The notes under the pieces: model-generated
The model's input: the letters and a program-made list of their open reading frames with translations, nothing else
Databases searched by the model: none
Told to the model about the DNA's origin: nothing
Source of the DNA: Aquaspirillum serpens DSM 68
GTDB lineage: Bacteria; Pseudomonadota; Gammaproteobacteria; Burkholderiales; Aquaspirillaceae
Length of the DNA stretch: 64,000 nt
Direction: 5' to 3'
Assembly: GCF_000420525.1 (NCBI RefSeq)
Contig: NZ_ATVC01000005.1
Coordinates: 22,916 to 86,915 of the forward strand
Shown: positions 55,342 to 64,000 of the stretch, piece by piece
Numbering within the stretch: position 1 is the first letter of the stretch
How the letters are laid out: each line of letters opens with the position of its first letter
Made by a program: the position numbers and the translations under genes

Positions 55342-57984
55342 ATGAAAGCTGCTGAAATTCGCCGCAAGTTTTTAGATTTCTTTGCCTCCAAAGGCCACCA
55401 AATCGTCAGCTCAAGTTCATTGGTTCCCCATGACGACCCGACACTGTTATTCACCAATGCGGGGATGAACCAATTTAAAGATGTGTTTTTAGGGTTTGAT
55501 AAACGTCCCTATACCCGCGCCACCACTAGCCAAAAATGTGTACGGGCCGGCGGCAAACATAACGATTTAGAAAATGTCGGCTATACCGCCCGCCACCATA
55601 CCTTTTTTGAAATGTTGGGCAATTTCAGCTTTGGCGATTACTTCAAGCGCGATGCCATTCACTATGCGTGGGAATTTTTGACCAGCCCAGCGTGGTTAAA
55701 CCTGCCTAAAGACAAGTTAATGGTGACGGTTTATGCCACAGACGATGAGGCATACGCTATTTGGCACGAAGAAATCGGTGTCCCAGCAGAAAAAATTGTC
55801 CGCATTGGCGATAACAAAGGCGCGCCGTATGCCAGCGATAACTTCTGGCAAATGGGGGATACCGGCCCATGCGGCCCATGTACCGAAATTTTCTACGATC
55901 ATGGCGCGCATATTTGGGGTGGCCCTCCCGGAAGCCCGGAGGAAGATGGCGACCGCTTTATTGAAATTTGGAACAATGTGTTTATGCAGTTCAACCGCAC
56001 CGAAGACGGTGTGATGCATCCCTTACCGAAGCCATCGGTTGATACCGGCATGGGCTTGGAACGTATCTCGGCGGTGTTGCAAGGCGTTCATGCCAACTAC
56101 GAAATCGACTTGTTCCAAAATCTGTTACAAGCCGCTGCACGTGAAGTCGGTGTGCCATTCAGCATGGACGTCCCATCGCTGAAAGTGATTGCCGACCATA
56201 TTCGTGCCTGTTCGTTCTTGATTGCCGATGGCGTGATGCCATCGAATGATGGTCGTGGTTATGTGCTGCGCCGCATTATTCGCCGCGCCATTCGTCATGG
56301 CTACAAACTCGGCCAAAAACAGCCGTTTTTCCATCGTTTGGTGCAAGATTTGGTCAACGAAATGGGCGATGCCTACCCAGAGCTGCGCCAGCAACAAGCC
56401 CAAATTGAAGATGCACTGAAACAAGAAGAAGTGAAATTTGCCGAGACCTTAGAAAACGGCATGGTGTTATTAGAAGCGGCATTGGCAAATCAAGCGACCA
56501 CCCTTGACGGTGCCACCGCGTTCAAACTGTATGACACCTACGGTTTCCCTCTCGATCTCACCGCCGATATTTGCCGCGAACGGGAAGTGACCATCGATCA
56601 AGCTGGTTTTGATGCGGCAATGGAAGCACAACGTGCCCTGTCGCGTGCCGCATCTAGCTTTAAAACCCAAGGCCAGTTGGAATACAGCGGCAGCGACACC
56701 CGTTTTGAAGGCTATGACAACAGCAGCGTCGATGCCCATGTTTTGGCTTTGTATAAAGACGGTCAAGCCGTCAACAGCCTCAACGCCGGTGATGAAGGCG
56801 TGGTGGTGTTGGATTGCACCGCGTTTTATGCCGAAGGCGGGGGTCAGGTCGGTGACCGTGGTGAAATTGCTGCCGCCGGTGGTGTTGGCGCGTTGTTTGA
56901 TGTGGTCGATACCCAAAAAGTAACCGCAACAGCCTTTGGTCATCATGGCACTTTGGCACGCGGTCAGTTGCAAGTGGGCGACAGTGTGCAAGCCACGATT
57001 GATTTACACGCACGCCGCGCCACCGAGCGCAACCACTCCGCCACTCACTTATTACATGCCGCTTTGCGCGAAGTATTGGGTAAGCATGTGCAACAAAAAG
57101 GGTCGCTGGTGAATCACGAGCGCACCCGTTTTGACTTTGCCCATACTGGCCCAGTCACCGCCGATGAACTGGCTGAAATTGAGCGCGTGGTCAACCGTGT
57201 GGTGTGTGCCAACTATGCCGTTGATTGCCGTTTGATGCGACATGAAGATGCCATCAAAGCCGGCGCGATGGCGTTGTTTGGTGAGAAATACGGCGACGAA
57301 GTGCGTGTGTTGAAAATGGGTGAATTCTCCACCGAATTGTGTGGTGGTACGCACGTCGAGCGCACCGGTGATATTGGCTTGTTCAAAATTGTGACCGAAG
57401 CCGGTGTTGCGGCTGGGGTGCGCCGGATTGAGGCGGTAACCGGCGAAGCGGCGGTTGCTTATGTGCAAGCGCAAGACGCTTTGTTACGCGATGCCGCTAA
57501 CCAGTTAAAAGCGCAATCGACTGACGATGTCGGCAATAAAATCCACGCCTTGCAAGATCACGCCAAAGCTTTGGAAAAAGAAATTGCCCGTCTGAAAGGC
57601 AAATTGGCCTCTAGCATGGGCGATGAGCTGACAGCACAAGCCCAAGATATTCAAGGGGTGAAGGTGTTGGCAGTGGAATTAGAAGGCGCCGACAGCGCCG
57701 CCCTGCGCGAAACAATGGACAAGCTGAAAGACAAACTGAAATCAGCGGTGATTGTTTTGGCTAGCCGCAGCAGCGATAAAGTCCAATTGGCTGCGGGTGC
57801 AACGGCGGATGTGTGCAAAAAAGTGAAAGCCGGTGAGCTAGTGAACTTTGTTGCAGCCCAAGTGGGTGGCAAGGGCGGCGGTAAACCCGATATGGCCATG
57901 GCTGGTGGTAGCGAGCCAGCAAAATTGCCAGCCGCACTCGCCAGCGTTGCCGATTGGGTCAATAGTCAGTTGGCAAAAGCATAA
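55342..57984 (+). CDS. alaS: Alanyl-tRNA synthetase
   Basis: An 880-residue class II synthetase that charges tRNA-Ala. The catalytic N-terminal part opens with [15 protein letters not shown] and contains motif 2 and [13 protein letters not shown]; the editing domain has the zinc ligands NHSATHLLH and CGGTHV; the C-Ala part ends with [12 protein letters not shown]. Full length. The leader holds possible control hairpins. Confidence 0.97.
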   Translation: MKAAEIRRKFLDFFASKGHQIVSSSSLVPHDDPTLLFTNAGMNQFKDVFLGFDKRPYTRATTSQKCVRAGGKHNDLENVGYTARHHTFFEMLGNFSFGDYFKRDAIHYAWEFLTSPAWLNLPKDKLMVTVYATDDEAYAIWHEEIGVPAEKIVRIGDNKGAPYASDNFWQMGDTGPCGPCTEIFYDHGAHIWGGPPGSPEEDGDRFIEIWNNVFMQFNRTEDGVMHPLPKPSVDTGMGLERISAVLQGVHANYEIDLFQNLLQAAAREVGVPFSMDVPSLKVIADHIRACSFLIADGVMPSNDGRGYVLRRIIRRAIRHGYKLGQKQPFFHRLVQDLVNEMGDAYPELRQQQAQIEDALKQEEVKFAETLENGMVLLEAALANQATTLDGATAFKLYDTYGFPLDLTADICREREVTIDQAGFDAAMEAQRALSRAASSFKTQGQLEYSGSDTRFEGYDNSSVDAHVLALYKDGQAVNSLNAGDEGVVVLDCTAFYAEGGGQVGDRGEIAAAGGVGALFDVVDTQKVTATAFGHHGTLARGQLQVGDSVQATIDLHARRATERNHSATHLLHAALREVLGKHVQQKGSLVNHERTRFDFAHTGPVTADELAEIERVVNRVVCANYAVDCRLMRHEDAIKAGAMALFGEKYGDEVRVLKMGEFSTELCGGTHVERTGDIGLFKIVTEAGVAAGVRRIEAVTGEAAVAYVQAQDALLRDAANQLKAQSTDDVGNKIHALQDHAKALEKEIARLKGKLASSMGDELTAQAQDIQGVKVLAVELEGADSAALRETMDKLKDKLKSAVIVLASRSSDKVQLAAGATADVCKKVKAGELVNFVAAQVGGKGGGKPDMAMAGGSEPAKLPAALASVADWVNSQLAKA

Positions 57985-58014
57985 CACCGCCTTTACAATA
58001 CTGTTTGGATGCGA

Positions 58015-58048
58015 AACACGCCGCAAATTTATCAATTTGGGGCGTGTT
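58015..58048 (+). terminator. Stem-loop after alaS
   Basis: AACACGCC and GGCGTGTT form an 8-bp stem with an inner AAATT/AATTT pair-up. The following sequence ATTACGC is only weakly T-rich, so termination is uncertain. Confidence 0.5.
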
Positions 58049-58127
58049 ATTACGCAAGTGCAAAGTAAAATCAAGCGTATAGCAAAAAATCAGCTATGCT
58101 AAGAAGTGTGTCAGGGGAGAATGTATC

Positions 58128-58850
58128 ATGCGTGTCGAAGGATTATCTGCCGTCACTCCTGCTGCAGTCATAACGCCTGCACGCAATAGCACGGCACAAG
58201 CAACGTCAGAACAAACCTCATTCTTTGCGGCTTTGAGTCGTATTGGTGAATGGCGTAATGCGTCTGGCAATCAAAACACCAGTGCAACGGTGGTGGACAA
58301 TCGCGGCAAACGCGATGTAGACAGCGACGACAGCCGCAATGCCAGCACCAAAACCACCCTAACACCAGAACAACTGCGTGAAATACAACACCTTGCCTCA
58401 ACCGATCGCCGTGTGCGGCAACATGAGCAAATGCACATTGCAGTTGGGGGTGAGTTGATTACCAGCGGCCCGACTTATGACTATAAGAAAGGCCCAGACG
58501 GTAGGCACTATGCCGTAGGTGGTGAAGTCGGTATTGATACTTCGCCGGCACGGACCGCTGAAGAAACCGTACCAAAGGCACGGAAGATTCGCGCTACCGC
58601 ACTCGCGCCGCCCGATCCATCGCCACAAGACCGCAGTGTTGCCGCCCGCGCCACTCAGATGGAGTTGCAGGCACAGATGGAAATTAGCCTGACTCGTGCC
58701 CGTAGCCTGCGCAGCAGCAATGCTTTTACCACAGAACAACCGCAACAACTGGCAGCGAACATTCCGCCGACCTATGCTAGCCGCGCCCTGCGCACCTATG
58801 AACATTTTTCCGGTGCCAGCAATCGCGAGGTGTTTAGCTTATACGCCTAA
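58128..58850 (+). CDS. SprA-related putative metalloprotease
   Basis: A 240-residue protein of the SprA-like/CJM1_0395 type. The centre has HEQMH at residues 99-103, a zinc-protease HExxH pattern, inside VRQHEQMHIAVGGELITSG, followed by the strongly conserved GPDGRHYAVGGEVGIDTSP. The N-terminus is Ser/Thr-rich and disordered, and the C-terminal part is helical (MELQAQMEISLTRARSL). No signal peptide. Enzyme activity has not, to my knowledge, been well characterised. It has its own downstream terminator. Confidence 0.78.
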   Translation: MRVEGLSAVTPAAVITPARNSTAQATSEQTSFFAALSRIGEWRNASGNQNTSATVVDNRGKRDVDSDDSRNASTKTTLTPEQLREIQHLASTDRRVRQHEQMHIAVGGELITSGPTYDYKKGPDGRHYAVGGEVGIDTSPARTAEETVPKARKIRATALAPPDPSPQDRSVAARATQMELQAQMEISLTRARSLRSSNAFTTEQPQQLAANIPPTYASRALRTYEHFSGASNREVFSLYA

Positions 58851-58871
58851 CCAGCAAACGAGGCTGTTCTC

Positions 58872-60002
58872 TCACCACTCACGGCGTTGGCAGATCACTT
58901 CTGCCACGCCGTTGTTGTTTTTAAGCGCCGCCACCAACGCCGATAACCGAGGTTCATCCGTTGGTGTCATCGTCGCTGGCAACATCAATACCACCGATAC
59001 TTGCCCTGCTAGATAATGTAACAACAGCTCAACCTGTGCCGCATCGTCGCCAAGATGAGCGTGCAAAAGGGCCTCGATTTCGCTGCGGTCGGGCAGTTGT
59101 AAACAAGCAGGGCTACCCTCGTCATCTTCAGGGTCGATATGCACCAACACATCCAACACCGTGGGACACTGTTGTTTCACCCGTTGTCGTGCCAGCGCCG
59201 CAATACGATGGCCTTCTGAGACACTGATTTTGCCATTGACCAAAATATGGGCATCGACTAAAGCCTGATCGCCCATTTTCCGCGTCCGCAAGTCATGCAC
59301 CCCCAACACCCCGGATGTCGCCGCCAATGTTTGTTCAATGGTTTGCACGGTGTTGTCATCCACGCTTTGGTCCATTAAATCGGATAAAGCGTGCCAAGCA
59401 AATTTGCCGCCGGTGCGGGCAATCATAAACCCCACCAACGCCGCCGCCAGAGGGTCGAGAAAGGTATAACCGGCCAAATTGCCGGCAATCCCGGCGGCGA
59501 CCACTAAGGATGAAGCCGCATCCGAACGCGCATGCCACGCATTGGCAATCAACATATTTGATTGCACTTGTTTCGCGATGCGTAGCATATAGCGGAATAA
59601 AATTTCTTTGGCCGCTAAGGTAAACAACGCCACCCACAAGGCGGCGACATGCACCTCGGCAATGGTTTCTGGATGTTGGATTTTTTGTGCCGCCGACCAC
59701 AACATCCCCAATCCAGCCACCAACAGAATCGTGCCGAGAAACAGCGAGGCAGCAGTTTCAAAACGGGCATGACCATAGGGATGGCGTTGATCGGGGTCGG
59801 CGTGGCTAAAGCGGTTGACAAACAACACCACAAAATCGGCCAGCAAATCGGACAAAGAATGGAGGCCGTCGGCAATCAAGCTCTGCGATTTTGCCCAAAA
59901 CCCCACCACAATCTGCAAGATCACCAAAATCAGATTGACGACCACACTCACCCAAGTGGTGATATGGGCAGCGCGTTGTTTGTCGGCAGGGGTAAAAGAC
60001 AT
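58872..60002 (-). CDS. Cation diffusion facilitator metal exporter
   Basis: A 376-residue CDF transporter. Six membrane helices fill residues about 10-220; the metal site is shown by HSLSD in helix 2 and HARSD in helix 5. A cytoplasmic CDF domain follows (VLGVHDLRTRKMGDQALVDAHI). It is about 75 residues longer than FieF because of an additional C-terminal region. The metal (zinc, iron or manganese) cannot be told. Confidence 0.9.
   Translation of the reverse strand: MSFTPADKQRAAHITTWVSVVVNLILVILQIVVGFWAKSQSLIADGLHSLSDLLADFVVLFVNRFSHADPDQRHPYGHARFETAASLFLGTILLVAGLGMLWSAAQKIQHPETIAEVHVAALWVALFTLAAKEILFRYMLRIAKQVQSNMLIANAWHARSDAASSLVVAAGIAGNLAGYTFLDPLAAALVGFMIARTGGKFAWHALSDLMDQSVDDNTVQTIEQTLAATSGVLGVHDLRTRKMGDQALVDAHILVNGKISVSEGHRIAALARQRVKQQCPTVLDVLVHIDPEDDEGSPACLQLPDRSEIEALLHAHLGDDAAQVELLLHYLAGQVSVVLMLPATMTPTDEPRLSALVAALKNNNGVAEVICQRREW
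58881..58922 (+). terminator. Terminator inside the 3' end of the CDF gene
   Basis: ACGGCGT pairs with ACGCCGT and GGCAG with CTGCC inside, followed by TGTTGTTTTT on the plus strand. It can end the SprA-like transcript while lying in the coding part of the convergent exporter gene. Confidence 0.65.
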
Positions 60003-60054
60003 GCGGTATCAGCTCCTTGATGCGACAGGCTAACAAGTGATGTTCAAACGGAGA

Positions 60055-60993
60055 TTAAGCGGCGGTTTTCGGTTTGTGGTTGACCCACATCACCCCACCC
60101 AACACCAAGGCCGCACCAATCAGCTGTTGTGATGACATCGCCTCACCCAAAATCACCCAGCCCATCAATAAAGTCATCACTGGGCCGAGGGTGGACACCA
60201 TCGCCATTCGCGAAGCCCCAATCATTTCCATCGCTTGGTTCATCAAGAGCACGGGCAATACAGTGCTAAAAATCCCCATCAGCAAACCATAGAAATAGAC
60301 CGGCATCGGCTGTACCAGTTGGCCGAGATCTTGTGTGACTAAGAAATGCGCTACTACGCCGAGGGTGGAAATCATCCCCGCCCACGCCGCCATCTGCAAC
60401 GGGCCGATTTGTTTCACCAACTCGCCAGCACCGACCAAGTATAAGGCATACGTTACCGCACACGCCGCCACCCACGCCACGCCCAGCAACACATCTGGGC
60501 CTTCGCTGGCATGTTGCCAATCGTGCGCCACCGCCAACCCGATACCGGCATAACACAGCAACAACGCGCCCATTGCTTGGCGGCTAATGCGTTTGTGCAA
60601 GAAGATGGCAGAGAAAATCAGTACAAAAGTGGGGTAGAGGTAGAGCACTAGGCGTTCGAGGGCCGAGGAAATATATTGCAGGCCAATAAAGTCAAAAATG
60701 CTGGATAAGTAATAACCACCGATCCCCAACAAGAACAACTTGCCCCAAGTCCGGCGGCCGAATTGCGGCAACGTGCCGCCTTTTTCTGCTGTCCACGCCA
60801 TCCACATAAAGAACGGCAAGGCAAACAACATGCGTAAAGTGAGTAAGGTAACGGGGTCAACCTGATAGCGATAGGCCAATTTGACAAAAATCGCTTTGGC
60901 AGAAAACCCCAATGCAGATAACACTGCCAACATCACACCTCGGCCAACAAAGGTACGCGGCATGTGTGATAAGGCCAAAGAAACAGGACTCAT
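60055..60993 (-). CDS. EamA/DMT family transporter
   Basis: A 312-residue membrane protein with two EamA repeats, about ten helices in total. The second repeat ends in LGPVMTLLMGWVILGEAMSSQQLIGAALVLGGV, the usual DMT pattern. Substrate unknown. It is divergent from the LysR gene, which may control it. ATG 60963 is an alternative start; neither has a strong Shine-Dalgarno. Confidence 0.88.
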   Translation of the reverse strand: MSPVSLALSHMPRTFVGRGVMLAVLSALGFSAKAIFVKLAYRYQVDPVTLLTLRMLFALPFFMWMAWTAEKGGTLPQFGRRTWGKLFLLGIGGYYLSSIFDFIGLQYISSALERLVLYLYPTFVLIFSAIFLHKRISRQAMGALLLCYAGIGLAVAHDWQHASEGPDVLLGVAWVAACAVTYALYLVGAGELVKQIGPLQMAAWAGMISTLGVVAHFLVTQDLGQLVQPMPVYFYGLLMGIFSTVLPVLLMNQAMEMIGASRMAMVSTLGPVMTLLMGWVILGEAMSSQQLIGAALVLGGVMWVNHKPKTAA

Positions 60994-61080
60994 AATAAGG
61001 TACGCTTGTCGATGAGTGAATTGAGGATGGCGGATTGTGGAAGATTTCTGCCATTTCCACCATGCGGATTTGTTACAGTA

Positions 61081-61103
61081 AGCCTTCGCGGTTGGCGAAG
61101 GCT
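61081..61103 (+). promoter_or_regulatory. Perfect 9-bp hairpin in the LysR leader
   Basis: AGCCTTCGC and GCGAAGGCT with a 5-base loop, ending 5 bases before the AAAGGA ribosome-binding site. There is no T-run on either strand. Confidence 0.5.
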
Positions 61104-61121
61104 GAGATAAAGGATAGCGTG

Positions 61122-62018
61122 GTGAGATTGCATTACGATTTCACAGATTTAAGATTGTTTATTCATGTGGCAGAAAGCGGCAGCCTTACCGCCGGTGCTA
61201 GCCGCTTGCCGTTAGCGTTGTCGGCGGCCTCGGCACGGATTCAAAAATTGGAGTCGAATGTCGGTTGTCGCTTGTTGTGGCGAGAACGTGAGGGCGTAAC
61301 GTTAACACCGGCTGGCGAGGTGTTTTTAAACCATGCCCGTAATTTATTACAAGAAGCGGCGACCTTACACGAGGCAATGGGGGCATTTGCCGAGGGATAT
61401 GTGACAGAAATTCGGCTGTATGCCACGACAGTGGCCTCAACGGAATTTTTGCCAGATGCGTTAAGCCGGTTTTTAAGTGATTTTCCAGAGGTTACAGTCG
61501 AAATCATCGACCGCCCAAGCCGCGATATTGTCAACAGCATTGCCGCCGGTGAAGTGGAATTGGGGATTGTCGATCATAGCGTGGGTGCCGAGCGGTTAGA
61601 ACGGCAGATTTGTGCTCATAATCAGTTGGTGTTGGTAGTGCCGAAAGACCATCCCACCGCTGCCATGAGTGAAATTCCGTTTTCGGCGGCGTTGGATTAT
61701 CCGTTTATTGGCGTACATCCGGCGAGTGCGATGCAGCAATTTATTGAGAAAGTAGCGCGGATGCACGGCACCAGTTTACGGCTGCGCGTGCGGGCGCATA
61801 GTTTTGAGGCGGTGCATTTGTTGATTGCCAAGGGGGTTGGGATTGGGGTGTTGCCGTTATCGGCGGCGGAGCGGTATCGCAGTCAGGGAACAACGCAGAT
61901 TATTACCCTCACCGACCGCTGGGCAAAACGCACCCTTACCGCCTGCGCTCGTCATTTTGCCAGTTTGCCGACGGCACATCGGATTTTATTGCAGTATTTA
62001 AAGGGAGATTCGCAATGA
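61122..62018 (+). CDS. LysR family transcriptional regulator
   Basis: A 298-residue regulator with an N-terminal winged HTH (FTDLRLFIHVAESGSLTAGA, then LPLALSAASARIQKLE) and a periplasmic-binding-type effector domain. The frame is open from ATG 61035, but GTG 61122 (or 61119) has AAAGGA 7 bases upstream and begins right at the HTH domain. It is divergent from the EamA transporter and overlaps the lipoprotein gene by 4 bases. Confidence 0.9.
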   Translation: MRLHYDFTDLRLFIHVAESGSLTAGASRLPLALSAASARIQKLESNVGCRLLWREREGVTLTPAGEVFLNHARNLLQEAATLHEAMGAFAEGYVTEIRLYATTVASTEFLPDALSRFLSDFPEVTVEIIDRPSRDIVNSIAAGEVELGIVDHSVGAERLERQICAHNQLVLVVPKDHPTAAMSEIPFSAALDYPFIGVHPASAMQQFIEKVARMHGTSLRLRVRAHSFEAVHLLIAKGVGIGVLPLSAAERYRSQGTTQIITLTDRWAKRTLTACARHFASLPTAHRILLQYLKGDSQ

Positions 62019-62329
62019 GAAATGGTTTGTTATGTGCTGGATTGGCTTTGTTGTATGGTTGCAGCCATGCCCAACCCCCAACCACACCACCGGCGCGGCA
62101 TGATGTGCATTTTGTGTGCGATCAGGGGGAAACATTGTCTGTGCGCTTTTTTCCGCAGCAGGGGGTGGCGGTGTTGGTAAGGCATGGCGACACCATCGAG
62201 CTGCAACAACAGCCGAGTGGGTCGGGTTTTATTTACAGCAATGGGCCGAATACGATTCGGGGCAAAGGCTCGGCATTGCGGGTGGAAATTGGTCGGATGC
62301 GGGCAATAGAATGTGAGGCGAAGAAATAA
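62015..62329 (+). CDS. MliC-like lysozyme-inhibitor lipoprotein
   Basis: A 104-residue lipoprotein: the lipobox LYGC puts the lipidated cysteine at 16. The mature part has VHFVCDQGETLSVRFF, the MliC/C-type lysozyme inhibitor pattern, and a second cysteine near the end (AIECEAK) for the disulphide. Likely protects peptidoglycan from host lysozyme. Its ATG overlaps the LysR stop. Confidence 0.82.
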   Translation: MRNGLLCAGLALLYGCSHAQPPTTPPARHDVHFVCDQGETLSVRFFPQQGVAVLVRHGDTIELQQQPSGSGFIYSNGPNTIRGKGSALRVEIGRMRAIECEAKK

Positions 62330-62396
62330 CGCGACTTGGCTAAATCAGTGGGCACAAAAACCGTGCCTACTCTGCTACGCCCTAATTGCCCCTTGT

Positions 62397-63563
62397 TTAG
62401 TCATCTAACGCTTTTCTCAACCCCGCCGCCAATCGCGCTACCCCAATTTCAATCGCCTGTTCGCTGGCGTGGCTAAAGTTCAAACGCAGATGACCAAGCT
62501 CGACTTGGTTTTCTGGATAAAACGCCTCACCCGGCATCACCGCCAAGCCTTGTTTTAACCAATCGGGCAGCAATAAGCGCGTGTCTAAACGCTCTTTTAA
62601 GGTCAACCAAAAGAACAAACCACCGGCAGGACATTGCCAATCGGCGATATCTGACAACTCGGCTTGCAGTGCGCGTTGCATCACATCACGTTTTTGCCGG
62701 TAGTGTTGTTGTAGGGTTTGCAGGTGGCTTTGATAGCTGTCCGAGCTTACCGCTTGCAACACCAAATATTGCCCAAGGCGGCTGCTGTGCAAGTCGGCGG
62801 CTTGTTTTAAGCGCAATAAATGAGGCAATAAATCGGGCGAGGCAATTAAAAAGCCAATCCGCAGACCTGGGGCGAGGGTTTTCGAGAATGTACCGAGATA
62901 CACCCAGCTATCATCCGCCGTCATCTGAGCACATAAAGGCCGTCTTTCCACTTCGTCATATACCAAATCACGATAGGGGTCGTCTTCAATCAACGGCACC
63001 CGCGCCGCTTGTAAGGCTTGTACCACCTGTTGCCGATGTTCGGCATCGTAACAACTGGCAGCAGGGTTTTGAAAAGTCGGGATTAAATAGGTAAAAGCGG
63101 GCTGTTGTTGTAATGCCTGTTGTAAGCGCGGTAAGTCGATCCCCGTCGGCGACAGCGGAATCCCTGTGATATCCGCGCCAAAAAACTCAAAGCACTGCAA
63201 CGCTGCCAGATAAGTCGGCGATTCGGTGATGATTGGGGTCTGGGGATCGATAAACAGTTTGGAAACCAGATCAATCCCTTGTTGCGAACCAGACAAAATC
63301 AGCACTTGCTGTGCCTGACAGTCAATGCCCAGTTGTTGCCGTGCATAGTTGGCAACATATTCACGTAATGTCGGTTCGCCTTCGCTGGGGCCATATTGCG
63401 CCAGTTGTTTAGGTAAGGGGGATTCTGACTCATGCCAGAACAACAAGGCCGGATCGGGCAAACCACCGGCAAAGGAAATCACATCTGGTTGTTGTGCTGC
63501 AGCCAAAATATCGCGGATTAAAGAAGATTTGAGTTGTGCAACTCGTTGGGAAAACGCCATCAT
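62397..63563 (-). CDS. PLP-dependent aminotransferase (2-aminoadipate/MocR-related class I)
   Basis: A 388-residue fold-type I aminotransferase. The PLP lysine is in GTFSKTLAPGLRIGF, with SGSQQGID and PTFQNPAA as substrate and cofactor loops and the arginine in LRLNFS near the C-terminus. It resembles LysN/2-aminoadipate transaminase and the aminotransferase half of MocR proteins, without the HTH. Two ATG codons in tandem start it behind AGGTGAG. It is divergent from a MarR gene across a palindrome. Confidence 0.88.
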   Translation of the reverse strand: MMAFSQRVAQLKSSLIRDILAAAQQPDVISFAGGLPDPALLFWHESESPLPKQLAQYGPSEGEPTLREYVANYARQQLGIDCQAQQVLILSGSQQGIDLVSKLFIDPQTPIITESPTYLAALQCFEFFGADITGIPLSPTGIDLPRLQQALQQQPAFTYLIPTFQNPAASCYDAEHRQQVVQALQAARVPLIEDDPYRDLVYDEVERRPLCAQMTADDSWVYLGTFSKTLAPGLRIGFLIASPDLLPHLLRLKQAADLHSSRLGQYLVLQAVSSDSYQSHLQTLQQHYRQKRDVMQRALQAELSDIADWQCPAGGLFFWLTLKERLDTRLLLPDWLKQGLAVMPGEAFYPENQVELGHLRLNFSHASEQAIEIGVARLAAGLRKALDD

Positions 63564-63571
63564 CTCACCTT

Positions 63572-63594
63572 TTACGTCAACTTAATTGACGTAA
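63572..63594. promoter_or_regulatory. Perfect 9-5-9 palindrome, probable MarR operator
   Basis: TTACGTCAA-N5-TTGACGTAA lies in the 61-base spacer between the divergent aminotransferase and MarR genes. Both half-sites contain a TTGACG element pointing to one of the genes, so a bound dimer would cover both promoters. Confidence 0.75.
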
Positions 63595-63624
63595 TAATGC
63601 GGATAATTGAAAAAGAAAGTCAAT

Positions 63625-64000
63625 ATGCTTGACCAAAATTCCCTCCATCACCCAAACGAGCCCGACGAGGCAATTGAACTGTTTTTTTATGCTTTTAGAA
63701 ATTTTACTGCTAGAGCAGATGAAATATTGGCAGAGTATGGCTTACAACGGGTTCATCACCGCATTTTATTTTTTGTCGGTCGTTATCCACAGCTCACGAT
63801 TCAACAGCTACTGTCAATTTTGGCGGTCAGTAAACAAGCTTTGCACGCACCGCTGCGCCAGCTCACTGAACAAGGTTATATCCTCAGCACCGCCGCCGAG
63901 CACGACCGCCGCAGCAAACAACTCACCCTCAGCCCACAAGGCCAAACCCTCCTCACCCGTCTTAGCGCAGAACAACGCGGCTTATTAGAGAGTGTGTTTG
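63625..64000 (+). CDS. MarR family regulator, 5' part
   Basis: 125 codons are visible and the frame is open at the window end. The winged HTH pattern is clear: LQRVHHRILFFVGRYPQLTIQQLL, in part, then ILAVSKQALHAPLRQLTEQGYI and the wing DRRSKQLTLSPQG. It probably binds the 9-5-9 palindrome 31 bases upstream and controls itself and the divergent aminotransferase. The ligand is unknown. Confidence 0.88.
   Translation, partial: MLDQNSLHHPNEPDEAIELFFYAFRNFTARADEILAEYGLQRVHHRILFFVGRYPQLTIQQLLSILAVSKQALHAPLRQLTEQGYILSTAAEHDRRSKQLTLSPQGQTLLTRLSAEQRGLLESVF

Noticed and set aside
1..64000. CRISPR arrays, insertion sequences, tRNA or rRNA genes
   Set aside because: No array of spaced repeats, no transposase or terminal inverted repeat pair, and no tRNA/rRNA signature were recognised in the window.

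Overview
The window is a dense chromosomal segment (roughly 50% GC by eye) from a Gram-negative proteobacterium, most likely a betaproteobacterium near the Neisseriales/Chromobacteriaceae. The grounds are the order rpoE-rseA-rseB-rseC-degP-glutaredoxin-lepA-lepB-rnc-era-recO-pdxJ-acpS-nagZ, the AcnD/PrpF type methylcitrate pathway, a DUF3149 mini-protein, and a TrpE N-terminus of betaproteobacterial type. The taxon is inferred from gene order and protein style, not from rRNA. I see no rRNA, tRNA, CRISPR array, insertion sequence or prophage.

Layout. 1-2.7 kb: 3' part of a fatty-acid desaturase, ridA and rarA. 2.9-4.6 kb: an AT-rich two-gene insert, an AAA ATPase overlapping a TOPRIM-like DUF4276 protein, which is the best candidate for an undescribed (defence-like) module. 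4.6-16.5 kb: a 14-gene run on the minus strand from the envelope-stress sigma factor rpoE and its regulators through lepA/lepB/rnc/era to nagZ. In it the degP gene appears frameshifted just after its signal peptide. 16.9-23.0 kb: the methylcitrate operon prpB-prpC-acnD-prpF, preceded by unusual repeats. 23.1-25.5 kb: small membrane proteins, an XRE regulator, the 4.5S SRP RNA and cytochrome c'.

25.6-29.8 kb: a zinc-acquisition operon (zur, a COG0523 GTPase, an overlooked small membrane ORF, znuC, znuB, znuA) behind a near-perfect Zur box. 30.0-35.2 kb: an excisionase-HTH/receiver response regulator, trpE, and a MASE1-CHASE-GGDEF-EAL c-di-GMP enzyme whose ribosome-binding site sits in a hairpin. 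35.3-43.7 kb: a secreted small protein, a cysteine-cluster protein, Kup, a chemoreceptor, an alanine/glycine symporter and TolC. 43.8-48.6 kb: an arsenic island (arsC, ArsJ-associated GAPDH, arsJ, arsR, acr3) with two matching 19-bp ArsR-type dyads.

48.6-64 kb: housekeeping and accessory genes: yigZ, apaG, a nucleoid-associated protein, a sulfurtransferase, ggt, an NfeD protein, a quinone reductase, alaS with a structured leader, a SprA-like putative metalloprotease, a CDF metal exporter, an EamA transporter, a LysR regulator, an MliC lipoprotein, and a PLP aminotransferase divergent from a MarR regulator (cut by the window end) across a perfect 9-5-9 palindrome.
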